From the NCBI GenBank assembly GCA_000708835.1, contig DF237253.1:38883-102882 (forward strand): DNA of 64,000 bases, read 5' to 3'. The stretch comes from Klebsormidium nitens (lineage: Eukaryota > Streptophyta > Klebsormidiophyceae > Klebsormidiales > Klebsormidiaceae). Of the stretch, positions 46,915-58,026 are shown piece after piece (the first letter of the stretch is position 1; every line of letters starts with the position of its first letter). Under the pieces are notes generated by a model. The model did no database searches. It was given only the letters and a program-made list of their open reading frames with translations, and was not told the DNA's origin. Both the position numbers and the translations under genes were made by a program.

Positions 46915-49900
46915 ATGCGGGGCATTGTTTACAACCCTGTCAAGACCAGCAAAAGGTCCACGGCTGTGATGGTGAAGCATGAAGATGCCGCTACCGGGCA
47001 GGGGATGCAGGATAATGTCAAGTTTTACACGCACACACTCTGTCCGTACGCTCATCGGGTGGCCCTCACTCTGATTGAGAAGGGTAAGCCTTGCGCTGCT
47101 GCCGAGTACTTCTGACCAAAAATTGCTGCATTTTGGTTCTGATTGTGCTGTTTTTTGGGGCCAGCTTTAGGGTTGGGGCTGGGGCCTTGTCTGAGTTGCA
47201 GAAATGTACGTGCTCGCTATCTGGGAGACCACTTGTCTGCGCCTGGTCTCTACTTAGACAAGGTTCGTGAATACTGAGCATTACGTGTGGTGTTAGGTCA
47301 TGAAGGAGGAACTAACTTTTTGCCACCACTCTAGTCATTGTTCCAAGTTCAAAGAGGAAAAGATCGCAGGCCGCTTTCTAAATTTTGATACCGTGCTTCC
47401 AGAAGCCCGGGTTAAGCATGAAGAATGCCCACTTGTTCTTGAGCGACAGTACATCTTCCAAAATGTGACATACGAAAGGTTGACAAGCCTGGCATCAGCA
47501 CTTCTACTTTTTCTGGAGGGAGAGAAGACAAGCTTGGCTTGGTGTATGTGCTGACATTACTGGCACTTCTGAAACAAAAGAGTAAGATTTGATGCGAATC
47601 AGGAAGAACATCTGGTCTCGTTTGCAACAACATGTTATCACCGAAGATCTGATTGTGGCTTGGTAATATTCAACTAGAACCAAGTGCTAACTCACACCAG
47701 GGCAGGTGTGCAGGCTGAGACTATTCACATTGACCTCTCCAACAAGCCGGCGTGGTACCGGAAGGTCAACCCAAGGGGCCTGGTACCTGCACTAGTACAT
47801 GGTGGGAAGACTCTTACGGAGAGTCTGGACCTTTGCCAGTATGTGGAGGAGCAGTTCCCTGGGCCGGCGCTTGTGCCGGCCACGACGGAAGAAAGGAGAG
47901 AAGCGGAGCGGCTGATTGGCCGCTGCGATCAGTTTGTGTCCGCGGTAAGTGGCTGGGTTTGGTGTTGCTCAGCACGGCCGACAAAGATTCATGTCGAAAT
48001 TTAAGTGCGCGTCGCGTGGTTTTGTTCGGTTCTGTTACGTAAGGACTTCCTTGACCTGATATGCTGAAGTTGAAGATTGCCAAAAGGTCTTCATTGTACA
48101 AAGTGATAATCCTGACCCGCTTATTGTTCAGCCGTGTTCGTGCCGCTTCGCAAATAAGCAGGTCCCAGTCTTTGCTGACTTGCGAGGGGATTGACTGTCT
48201 GGTCTTACTAATGCCTCATAATTCACTTCAGAAAGCTGTTCTATCTTTCTGTTGGCCGCACTCACCGTGTGACACAAACAACAAATGCAAGTGTGGTGAG
48301 ACAAAACGTGCAAGAACTTCCTTGGGATCACCCGTACATCACTGATTGGAGGTATCCCAAGAACGATACGCAGCCCCACCGAGGGGACCAATCATATCGT
48401 GTCCCATCCTTTGGTTTGAAATGCGGTTTGACTGTCTTAAAATCGTAAGATTCAGGCCAGCCGTCGATTAGAGTCTTCTTCCTTTGCGCCGCATGTGGTT
48501 CGAATCACTTACTGTCCGCTATACCTACTAATTAGGGTCCAGGACTTCAGTGGTTGACCCTAGCTGGGTGGGATCAGTAGCCAGCCTTGTCACTAACCCA
48601 TCGTTAATCCGCTTCTGCAGGGCCTCCAGTTCCTGTCTGATCCAAGCAGCGGTTCCTGGTCTCTTCCCGGAGGTCAGATCCCAGTTAAGAAAACGGGATC
48701 GGAGGTAACAGCTTTTGAGCGCGAGCTCGTCTGGTTGGAGGAGACCCTGCAGAGGCATGGGGGCCCGTTCTTCATGGGCGTCAAAATAACGCTGGTGAGT
48801 ATATGGACGTATTTCTGTTACCTGCCCTCTCCTCAGCAAGTTGCGACCGATTTGGGGTCTTGTACAAGACGAAGATCCGACGAACGAGGAAGCAGTAAGC
48901 AGTATCTGACGGAGATGTTTACTTCCTTGTCGACCTGTCGGTTCTTCTCGGGTTCCCTCCTCATCCTTCTTAATCTATCCTTTCTGCCTTTTCTTTCTGT
49001 TGAAAGTGCCTGGCTTGTGCGTCGGTGAGGTATTCCAAGGTTTCAGAAGCTGTCGTCCAAGATAGAGCTGCTGGTTCAGAGTCGACCACGTTGTAAGGGC
49101 GACTGAGGCTGCGGCTCAACCGCCTACTTTTTTGTTTTTCATATTTACACGTCTTATTGAGATCTTCATGTTCTCAAACTTTACTTCTTTTCGGCCCCTG
49201 TCTCAATCGACTTGAATGTCTGAAGGAGGGTGAGAACCACCTTGGCATTCTGAGGCACAGATGGAACGGCGCTTATGTTTGAGACTGCAAGCAGACTTTA
49301 CTGAGAGCAGATTATTGGCCAGTGGTTTCATCACTTCAGCCGCGTCCTTTTTCCCCTTAAATAGAAGTCATTCGCCGGTTGCTTTCATTGGTCGAACATT
49401 GGCCGCCCCGTTTCTGGAAGTCTTGAGGCCTTTGAATGCTCCAAGCGCCTGCATTCCTTCGTCATTTGAATGCTCCAAGCGCCTGCATTCCTTCGTCAAA
49501 AGACCGCTCCGCATTTTTCCAGCCTGCTCATCCTTTATGCTCACGAAAAATGAATAGCATGCCAAGGCAACTTGAAGCTCCGACTAACACTAAAACTCTA
49601 ACCCAAAGATAACGTACTCCGCACCCCTATCCATCTTATACCTCCAAATCAACAAACCCGTCCCAGTGCGCTTACCTTGGTCTTACTTAACTTGTTGTCA
49701 TCTTTTAATACTTGACTTCGTTGCTGATTGTGAAAGATACCAAAGGATCCCAGTTCACGTTGTGGGTTCTCATTTGAGATGGATCTGCCACCGGTCACTA
49801 GGACATTATGACCCTTCGAAGTCTGAGTTGCCGCTCATTTTGCCCGCAGGTCGACCTTGTATACTTCCCCTTCGTCGACCGTTTCGCTCTTGCCGGCCCC

Positions 49901-50095
49901 GCCTTCGTAGATTCTAGCGTGTGTGCTCTCTTTGGGAGGGGGGCGCTCCAGATGTTCTTGAAAGGAATTCGGGAAAGAGACTCGTACCGACTCACGTCAG
50001 CCGCTCCTTCGGATCATCTGGCAGGTTTAAAGAAGTATAGGTCGTTGGACTACTTCGATTATGTGTCAGCGTCAATGGAACGACCTTGTCCATAA
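46915..50095 (+). CDS. Lambda-class (omega-like) glutathione S-transferase
   Basis: Exons, in phase: 46915-47083, 47706-47944, 48621-48794 and 49850-50095 (828 nt, 275 residues). The thioredoxin-like half reads VKFYTHTLCPYAHRVALTLI, with the active-site cysteine in CPYA. It continues with HIDLSNKPAWYRKVNPRGLV, then PALVHGGKTLTESLDLCQYV, covering the cis-proline and glutathione-binding ES. The helical half includes ETLQRHGGPFFMGVKITLVD and PFVDRFALAGP. A cysteine rather than a serine points to the lambda/DHAR/omega type. These act as thiol transferases, reducing glutathionylated small molecules or proteins rather than conjugating xenobiotics. In-frame ATGs at 46915, 46969 and 47005 are all possible starts; 46915 adds a short basic leader. 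The frame is open further upstream, so a transit peptide exon is possible. Confidence 0.85.
49431..49498. repeat. 34-bp perfect tandem duplication in a GST intron
   Basis: Two adjacent identical 34-bp units, each beginning TTTGAATGCTCCAAGCGCCT, lie in the intron before the last GST exon. Confidence 0.95.
49577..49680 (+). repeat. Dispersed ~105-bp element, copy 2
   Basis: It matches the element at 26465-26569 at both ends: CTCCGACTAACACTAAAA at the start and ACCCGTCCCAGTGCGCTTAC at the end. The middle is similarly C- and A-rich but more diverged. Both copies are intronic and in the same orientation as the host gene. Confidence 0.7.
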
Positions 50096-52235
50096 GCCTC
50101 ACTTTTCTCGGAACCGGTTTGATAATCAATGCTTCCCTATTCTGTTTAGGCATGCATTGACGGAGAACTACTGTGTTGCCATCTCTAAATTGGATCATAA
50201 TTAGACGGCCTCTGCCTCCGATGCTTGATCCCGCAATGCTTGAGCCGGCACCATGACCCATTCTGCAGTAGTGCATATGTATAGGCTGATGTAATCAGCG
50301 CAAAAAGAATGCAGGTCCTTATAGGTGCATGTTACGGTGAACCAGTGCATGATTTTGCTCAGTGGGACTCCGATCAAACATACGTCTGATAAAGTGAGAG
50401 GGGCATCGATGATCATTCTTCATGCTAGCTTCGGGTTGCTTTACAAGCAGAATCCAGTAATAATGATGCAGTTCGAAGCATCGGCCTCCAGAATCTCGTT
50501 TAGTCTCTTACCTGCTTGTCGCACGGTACGTCGAGTCCAGTGATCCTGTGATGGAAAATCTGCACAGTGCACTTCATTGCAATTCTTCTTTGCAAAACGG
50601 AACTGCAAAACGGAAGCGGAGTCATCTTAATCCCCTCCCTGATTTTACGGCGGAAGATAGTATATTTATTTTCGACATCCCCCGGTTATTGATAGCTACC
50701 GCGAGCATGCACCGGGTGGTTCCATAAGCTACACAGCCCGCCGCAAGTGGGCTGACATCAGCCAGGGTCCTTCCCCGACCACCCAGGTCCGCTCCATGGA
50801 GGATGCACGGGTTGCCAGGTGGCAGTACGTAATTGCAAGGATGTCGTCATCCCCGCTCCCGCCCGGTAGGGAGGAGCAATTACATACCGGTATCCATTCA
50901 GTGAGGTCCGACCGGGAGTCGGTGTCAAACGGCCAACCTCATGGTGCAGACTGCACGGCGACGTGGAAAGGGGCCCGGATGGTGCACCCCGGGCAAGCTG
51001 AATCTGTTCGGGCGCCGCACGGTAGCTACTAGGTACCGTACATGTATGCGCCCGCCCGGAGTCTATGGCGGGGAGCGATCCCTCTGGCATTCTACAGACT
51101 GCAGACTACAGAGTACGGTACAGGCTACAGGCTATGTACAACATTCCAGCTTGTGTTCAGCATTCAGGAAGGCAGGAACATTGGCGGGGGATTGGCGGTT
51201 TCTGAATCTTAGGCAGGTCCTTATTTCTCAAGGGAATCTAGGAGTCTGTGAGGAGGAGTCCGTGCTGGTCCGCTACTTTGCCATCCTCTGCAGAACCTTG
51301 AAAGGGCGTGCAAGCTGCCAGGCGCCGGGCTTGGCAAAGATTCTGGATGCAGCAGAACGGGCTGAAGATAAAGGCAATGCCGCAGAACGGGTTGGGAATG
51401 TAGGCCAGCTCGTGAGTTATTTCTAGAAAGCTCCTCATATGAAACAAGCTGGGGGACGGAACGAGTCCACATCGCAAACTGCTTCAAATGTGAGTGGTGT
51501 GGACATCTCTTGCGACTCTTCTCGCGCTTTTTCAAGCCAGGCAACTTTGGCTTAGTCAGCATTGGAGATTAATCGATGATAAAAGGGTTTCAACGAGAAT
51601 GTGATGCTCGTCAAGTCTAGTTGAGGTCTCTTCAATGTTGGTCTTACCACAGTTCTCACCATTCTCACAAGGCGAAGACGCTCTTTCGAAGGGGAAATGT
51701 GTCTGGATAGTAGATCAGCACCGCCTTTGATTATATTGATAGAAGAAATTAAGCTGATGAGGGTTTGCAGGATGAGACCTAAAGCAGAAATGGTTGATGT
51801 CAAAAGCAGAAACTAAGCTGCCTCGATTCAGAATGGATGCCAATGTCAATTTCAGAAGACTCATCAGAGTTAAGTTGCCGAAATCTTCTCAACACCGACA
51901 CCTTTCGTAGTTGCAGATCAGATAGGTCTTGCCTACACAACATGTTTTGGGTGGCTTCGGGTGGCTTTCCAACTTGTAGTGGAAGGCATTGGAAGACTGT
52001 GGTAGAATGGTATTATCTATGGCGTTGAAAGGTAGTAGGGGGACAGCCGATCTGAGAATCCGGACTCATCAATAAAGTTTGACATGTTGTAGTAACCATC
52101 GTGTCCTTCTAGGACGTCTTCTTTTGTATCCTCTCCCGCAAGTCTCAGTAGTTCCGGTGGCAATGTTCCATCTTGCGACTAGATGCCAGGCATCCTAACA
52201 CCCTGCATTAACTTCCGCAGGTCTGGCATCCAACA
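50096..52235. other. Intergenic region before the receptor kinase, no gene recognised
   Basis: I see no domain-bearing frame in 2.1 kb. A GC-rich block lies at about 50690-51090 and open frames of 80-160 codons occur on both strands near 50.9-51.5 kb without recognisable motifs. An acceptor-like CTTCCGCAG at about 52212-52220, just before the receptor-kinase ATG, suggests an intron in that gene's 5' leader. Confidence 0.4.
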
Positions 52236-55200
52236 ATGGGTACTCCTCGGAACATTCCCCTCGCCCCACTTCTTGTCACCTTGCTGGCACTAGGGCTGTT
52301 CACACCGGTGACCCCATTCACACTAGCCGACCTCCAAGTGGATAACCTTTCCAGCCAGACTGTTCTCAACATAAGCTATAGAAGCTCCGGAGACACCCGC
52401 CTCTCAGGGCCTATTCCCACCGAACTTGGGGGCCTGACGAACCTCACAACCCTCGTGCTGACACAACACAACCTTTCCGGAGGGATCCCCCCCGAGCTGG
52501 GTAACCTAACCGGGCTCCAGTATCTGGACATCTCAAACAACAGTTTGAGTGGGACTATTCCACCGCAGCTAGGGCGGTTAACCAGCCTAACCCACTTTCA
52601 GTTGAGCGTGAACCGTCTTTTTGGGTCGATTCCTGCCGAGTTAGGCAACCTGGTTAATGTAACCTATTTCGAGCTCAGTTACAATGGACTGTCGGGCCCC
52701 ATTCCTGGGGCGCTTGGCAATTTGACCCGCCTTGTGGACTGGGAAATGCACGACAACAATCTGACGGGGCCTCTTCCCCCAGAGATCGGAAACATGGCTA
52801 GCTTAACCATAATGGCATTGCAAACCAACCAAATCAATGGGTCACTGCCTCCAGACATAGGAAAGCTGACGAACCTTGAGAGCCTGTCCCTGTATCAGAA
52901 CCAGCTTTCCGGTCCGCTTCCGGCGGAACTTGGTAATATGACCAGTCTCAAGTCCATAACCCTCTGGAACAATAGCCTATCGGGGCCCATCCCATATGAG
53001 ATCGGCGGCCTCCCAAACCTCCAACAAGTCTTCATGGAGAACAACACCTTTTCGGGCGACATTCCCGCAAGCATCGGTAACCTAACCCGCTTGTTGTTTC
53101 TGGGTGTGTCGAATAATTCGCTCTCCGGTTCGATTCCCCCATCACTCGGGAATCTGTCATCCGCCAGCTATCTCGGTCTGGGCGGCAACAAACTGACTGG
53201 ATTCATCCCCCCCGAACTGGGCAACTTACCAGCGATGCAAAGCCTGGACTTCAGCAACAACAACCTGACGGGGCCGATCCCCCAAGAGCTTGCAAACGTC
53301 ACTTCGTTAAGCAGACTTTTCTTAAACGGAAACCAACTCTCCGGTTCGCCCCCCCCGCGGCTCGCATCCCTTCCCAGCCTGGTCTCTCTAGACCTGCGAA
53401 ACAACAGTCTCTCGGGGGTGATCTCTCCGGAGTTCGCCGCTAGATTTGGACCCGAAAACGTTCTACCGGGCAACCCATTCCTTAGCGTCGGGACTGCACC
53501 GGGCCCCTTGGCGCCCCCCCCCCTCATTCCAGCCCCCCAGCCAGCTGTATCTGCCCCCCCGCCAGCTTTTTAACATCTCCCCAACCCCTGGCGCTATCCT
53601 TGCCCCCTCGCCAGCTGTCAATGCACCGCCCCCATCAGTGGTCTTTACCCCCCAGCCAGCTGTCATGACCGCTCCGCCAGGTGTCGCATCCCCCCTGCCA
53701 GCTGTCAGCATAACCTCGTCAGCAACCGCCCCTCCAAACTCCCTCTCTACCACCCCAACAGAAGAATCTTCTTCGGGGGGATCCCCGGTCGTCATCGGTG
53801 CCGCTGCGGCGGGCGGCGCGGCCGCGGTTCTCGCGGCCGCCCTTGTAGGGTTCTGCCTCTACCGACGCCGAAAACGGAACCGAAACCAGAATTTCGGTCC
53901 CATTCCCCTGGCGCCAAAAGCGGGGTCCCCGAACGAATCTGGGCCGTTCGATCAGCCCCCATCGACGAGCAGCGGCGGCTCCCGTTTCTCCGGCGTGCCC
54001 CCTTCCCAGGTGCTTAACTCTATCTATTTCTTCACTGTCATGCGACAATTGTTCCTAGAACTTTCGTCTTGGCTTCCTTCTTCGTAAGAATGTCATGCCA
54101 CAGTTGTTCTTCTCTTCCTTCGTCTTAGCTTCTTCATCAGTATCAACAAATCATTCTGCACAAAGGGACATTCGTCTTCATATGCCGCAGGGGTAACAGC
54201 CCGATTAGTGACTTTGCTAGTGGGGCTATGGCTTCCTTTGAGAAGAGTAAATTTGTCTCTTTCGGTGGAGAGATTTGGAGAGACCCCCGTGTCTTATTCC
54301 GTCCAGTCATGGCTCCTTGGATAGTCTTGCATCGTCCCACACGGAAGCGTAGCGTAAAACTCGACACAAGCTCTGGAGCTCCTTTTAGACGTTCTTATCT
54401 CTGTGCACTTGCCAACAGATTGCCACCTGTTCCGGACCTCTGAAGGTTGCAGTACGCTGAGTCACGTTCGCTCTTGTCCCCTTTCAGCGGCACCTCTCAC
54501 TGGACCAAGATTGGATGCCTCCAATGCTCACTGCATGCCAACAGAGTGCCCCATAGCGTTCCTGTTCTAGGCCTCTCTAAAGATCGCTCCAATCTGCTGA
54601 AACGCGGACGCTCTTCATCCCCCTTCAGCGCCACTCCTGACTGGACACATTTTGGGTGCCGACAATGCTCACTGCATGCCGATCAAGAGTGCTGTAGCGT
54701 CTCCGTTCTAGACCTCTTTAAAGATCGCTCCCGTCAGCTGAAACGCGGACGCTTTTTAACCTCCTTCAGCGTTACTTCTCTTTGCACGAACTTTGGGCGG
54801 CTACGAATGGTTGGAGTGAAGCGAATGTTATGGGCAGCAGTTCCTTTGAACTGGTATTCGATATGCCTCCCGACCGTACGATCGTGGTATTTAGCGGTCT
54901 CTGACACACGTTCGCTTTTCCCCTTTTCAGCGTTACTTCTCACTGGACGAACTTTGGGCGGCTACGAATGGTTGGAGCGAAGCGAATATGGTGGGTAGCG
55001 GTTCCTTCGGAACGGTCTACCGGGGGATGCTTCCCGACCGTACGATCGTGGCCATCAAACGGCTGGATCAACGGCGCCGTGGCCGGGGCAGTGCGGTGGA
55101 GGAGCGTTCCTGGAACGCGGAACTGGCCGCACTGAGCAAGGTAAGGAACTTTCTCCAATTTCCTTGAGAAGACCTTCAGAATCCATTCAAAGAAAACAAT

Positions 55201-58026
55201 CAGCTTACTGGGTTACCTGGCTACTGGAAAAAGAAGTTTGGACGTGACATGAAAGGGCCGCCGATTCGTTCATTCCGAGCAACTGTCGTTCGTTTCTGAA
55301 GGGTGGTGAGGAAAGGACTTGATGGGCACAGCCAATTCCGAAGGTCTTACAATGGATCTGAGACTCGGGGCCGTCAGAATGGTAGAAAAGGGTTGCGTTC
55401 AACTATGTATCCGAACTGATTGTCTGATTTATATTACTGCAGCGTATTGTTCAAACCCCTGTAAAGATGGCATGTTCCCGGCCGTGTTTCTGCGACGTAA
55501 AATAGTCTCCTTTGTCCGGTGTTCTAGCGATTGCGTACGCTTCAATCGACATGATGATGGGAAAAGGCCCGAAAAATACCGACTTCGTTTCAGCGCGATT
55601 CTTCCAAGCAGGACCACCCCTGGAGAGGAATAGATGGCACGGGGCGTGCCAGAGGGAATCCTTGTAATATGCAATAACCATTGCAGTCGACCCAAGCTCT
55701 GTTGGTCACACTGAAGGCATCCGTCGTTAACCATTACACCCCACCCGTTGTGGTTCTCTTGAGAGTGAACCTGACACGAATATCTGGTCTGCTTCAAGGA
55801 GGCCTGCAATCAAGGAAGCCTGAAGAAAAAGCGTGTGCGATCTTCGATTCAAATCCAGAAGCTTTGTCCAACCACGGTGAACTCCAGCACTTTCTTTCTC
55901 TGTTTCTCGAACAGGTCCGCCATAAGAACCTGGTCCATTTCATCGGGGCCTGTAACGAAGCCGACGAACGGCTCCTCGTCTTCGAGTTCGTCTCGGGGGG
56001 CAGCCTCGACCAGCGGCTCCGTTCCGCCCGCGAGAGCGGCATTCCGTTCCTCTCGTGGACGGAACGGATGGCCGTCATCCAGGGGGTCTGCCGCGGCCTG
56101 GCGTATTTACACCACGACATCTCCCCCCCCCTGCTGCACCGCGACATCAAAGCCTCGAACATTCTGCTCAAGGGGGGGGGCTCGAACGTAGCGCCAAGAG
56201 GGGGGGGCTCCGACGAGAACATCATGGGGGGGTCATCGAACACGGTTTACGAGGGGGGGGGAAGATTGGAGGCGTGCATCGCGGACTTTGGCCTCGCGCA
56301 TCTGATGGAAGATGCGGAGTCCGGGCGCGATACGACGTCAGCTGTCAAGGGGACGCTGCCGTATATGGCACCCGAATACTTGCAGGTGGGTTTGCGAACT
56401 CGGTTAAGGCAACCGAATTCCTGCGTTGTCTTAGTGCCTCGTCTCGTCCGTCACAAGGGACGTCGTCTGTGACGTCATCCGACTTCGGCGACCTTTGAAG
56501 GGCGACGTTGTACCGGGCTTTCCTTCCTGTTATGTTGCCCTGAAGGGGTGGTTACAGGGTGGCGTGTTACTGTTGCAGAGTTTATCAGACGCGTACATTA
56601 CCCTGTTGAAAGTACCTGGTTAGACGCCTACTTTCACTTCACGCGGTTGCAGAGTCGAACGCGGCTCAAAAGGTCTTTCTCGCTTTTGGCCTCCCTTCGC
56701 CTCCTGTGCTGTACACTTCTTGTATCACCGAAGCTGACCTGTCTCCAACCTGTCACCGAACAAAAACAACCGTTCCACAGCCACTCCTAAAACTCGTCTC
56801 GTTTGGCCCCATGGGCAACTGAGTCGTGGTTATCAAGGCCTGATATTATGATTAGAAGCTCCTTGAATGATAAGGTGTGATCAATGGGCAGATACAAACT
56901 GGACACCCTAGCCCAGTCATCGATGCGCTCCGCACCCGGATCCACCCCGGCCCCAAGCTAATCCCACCCGTCCTTGGGCGGGTCGTTATGTTTTGAAGAC
57001 ATCGAAAACCAACTTATTTAAATTCCTTTCTAGGGTGGTTCCAGTTTCTGTCCACGAAGTGCGACATCTACTGATCTTTCTGCGTGCTGCGCTGGTTCTT
57101 GAGGTCACGGCATACTCAACACGTCACTGATAGAAAAGTCACCCTTTCTGAAAGTCTTTTCAATCCGCCCCTTACGCAACCGCGTCATTCTCTGCGGGGC
57201 GGTTCCCAGTTCCTGTCCACAAAGTGTGACCTCTACTCGTTTGGGCGCGCTGACGGCGGAGCTCTTGAGCGGCCGCGCGACTACGGCATACTCAACCCGT
57301 CACTGATAAGAATGCGTTCCTTTCCTAAACCTCTTTCCAATCCGCCCCTTAGGCAACCGCGTCATTTTCTTTGTACGGCGGTTCCCAGTTCTTGTCCACC
57401 AAGTGCGACGACGTCTCCTTTCGGCGTGCTGACGCCGGAGCCACAGTCACGGCATACTCAAGCCCGTGAATTGTTCAAGAAAACGACCCTGCTTAAAAAC
57501 TCTTCTCCATCCGGCCCATACGCTTTCTCTGCAGGGTGGTTCCCAGTTCCTGTCCACAAAATGTGACGTCTACTCCTTCGGCGTGCTGACGCTGGAGCTC
57601 CTGAGCGGCCGCGTCGTCACCGCGCGCGCGCCCGACGCGCGCGCGCGCTTCGAGCCGCTCCCCGCGCGCGCGGCGCGCCTCGTCGCCGAGGGGCGCGGCC
57701 TCGCGTTCATCGACGTGGCGGTCTGGGACGCGTTCCGCGTGCGCGAGGCGGACTGCTGTCTCCAAACTGCGCTGGAATGCCTCCGGGGGGATCCCTCTGC
57801 GCGGCCCACGATGGAGCAGATCAGCCTGCGGCTGAGGTTGCTGGCGCCCGAAATGGGGGGGTCGGAACCGCCGCTGCTTTCGGGGGAGGAAAGTGCGTCG
57901 ACCATATGGCCGCGAAGTTCCGTGGAGGGGAGTTCGAGTGGACAGCTGTCGAGTGCGGCCTGGGACTCATTACCGTCGCATTCGATGACGCAAGCCGTGC
58001 CCTTTCAATTCCTCGATGGAAGATAG
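52236..58026 (+). CDS. LRR receptor-like kinase (with an apparent single-base frameshift)
   Basis: Exons: 52236-54009, 54931-55140, 55915-56385 and 57535-58026, about 981 residues if one extra T is discounted. Order: signal peptide (NIPLAPLLVTLLALGLFTPV); a cap and 14 leucine-rich repeats of 24 residues with the plant LSGxIPxxLGNLT pattern; a proline-rich stalk; a membrane span (AAAAGGAAAVLAAALVGFCL) and RRRKR stop-transfer; then the kinase. Kinase motifs: GSGSFGTVYRG, VAIKRL, HRDIKASN, DFGLAHL, APEY and SARPTMEQI. It should sit in the plasma membrane with the LRRs outside and phosphorylate Ser/Thr. The activation-segment exon carries an insert of GGGS-like runs after NILLKGGG. The frame breaks at a run of five T (53567-53571); four T would keep the stalk open. 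The ligand is unknown. Confidence 0.85.
54488..54930 (+). repeat. Three copies of the start of the glycine-loop exon of the receptor kinase
   Basis: The exon at 54931 begins CGTTACTTCTCACTGGACGA after CCCTTTTCAG. Copies begin at 54488, 54629 and 54770, each after a (C)TTTCAG or CTTCAG acceptor, so spacing is 141, 141 and 161 bp. The nearest copy keeps AACTTTGGGCGGCTACGAAT and CCCGACCGTACGATCGTGG with small indels. The outer two share GACAATGCTCACTGCATGCC-type tails and are more decayed. Confidence 0.9.
57034..57534 (+). repeat. Three copies of the start of the last kinase exon
   Basis: The exon at 57535 begins GGTGGTTCCCAGTTCCTGTC (protein GGSQFLSTKCDVYSFG). Copies begin at 57034, 57198 and 57377, spaced 164, 179 and 158 bp. 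Each carries 45-90 bp of exon and an intron-end segment; two contain TCCGCCCCTTA and GCAACCGCGTCATT. The copy at 57198 has six changes in its first 48 bases, five synonymous; that at 57377 has five in its first 33, all synonymous. The copy at 57034 has a one-base deletion and a TGA. Confidence 0.92.
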
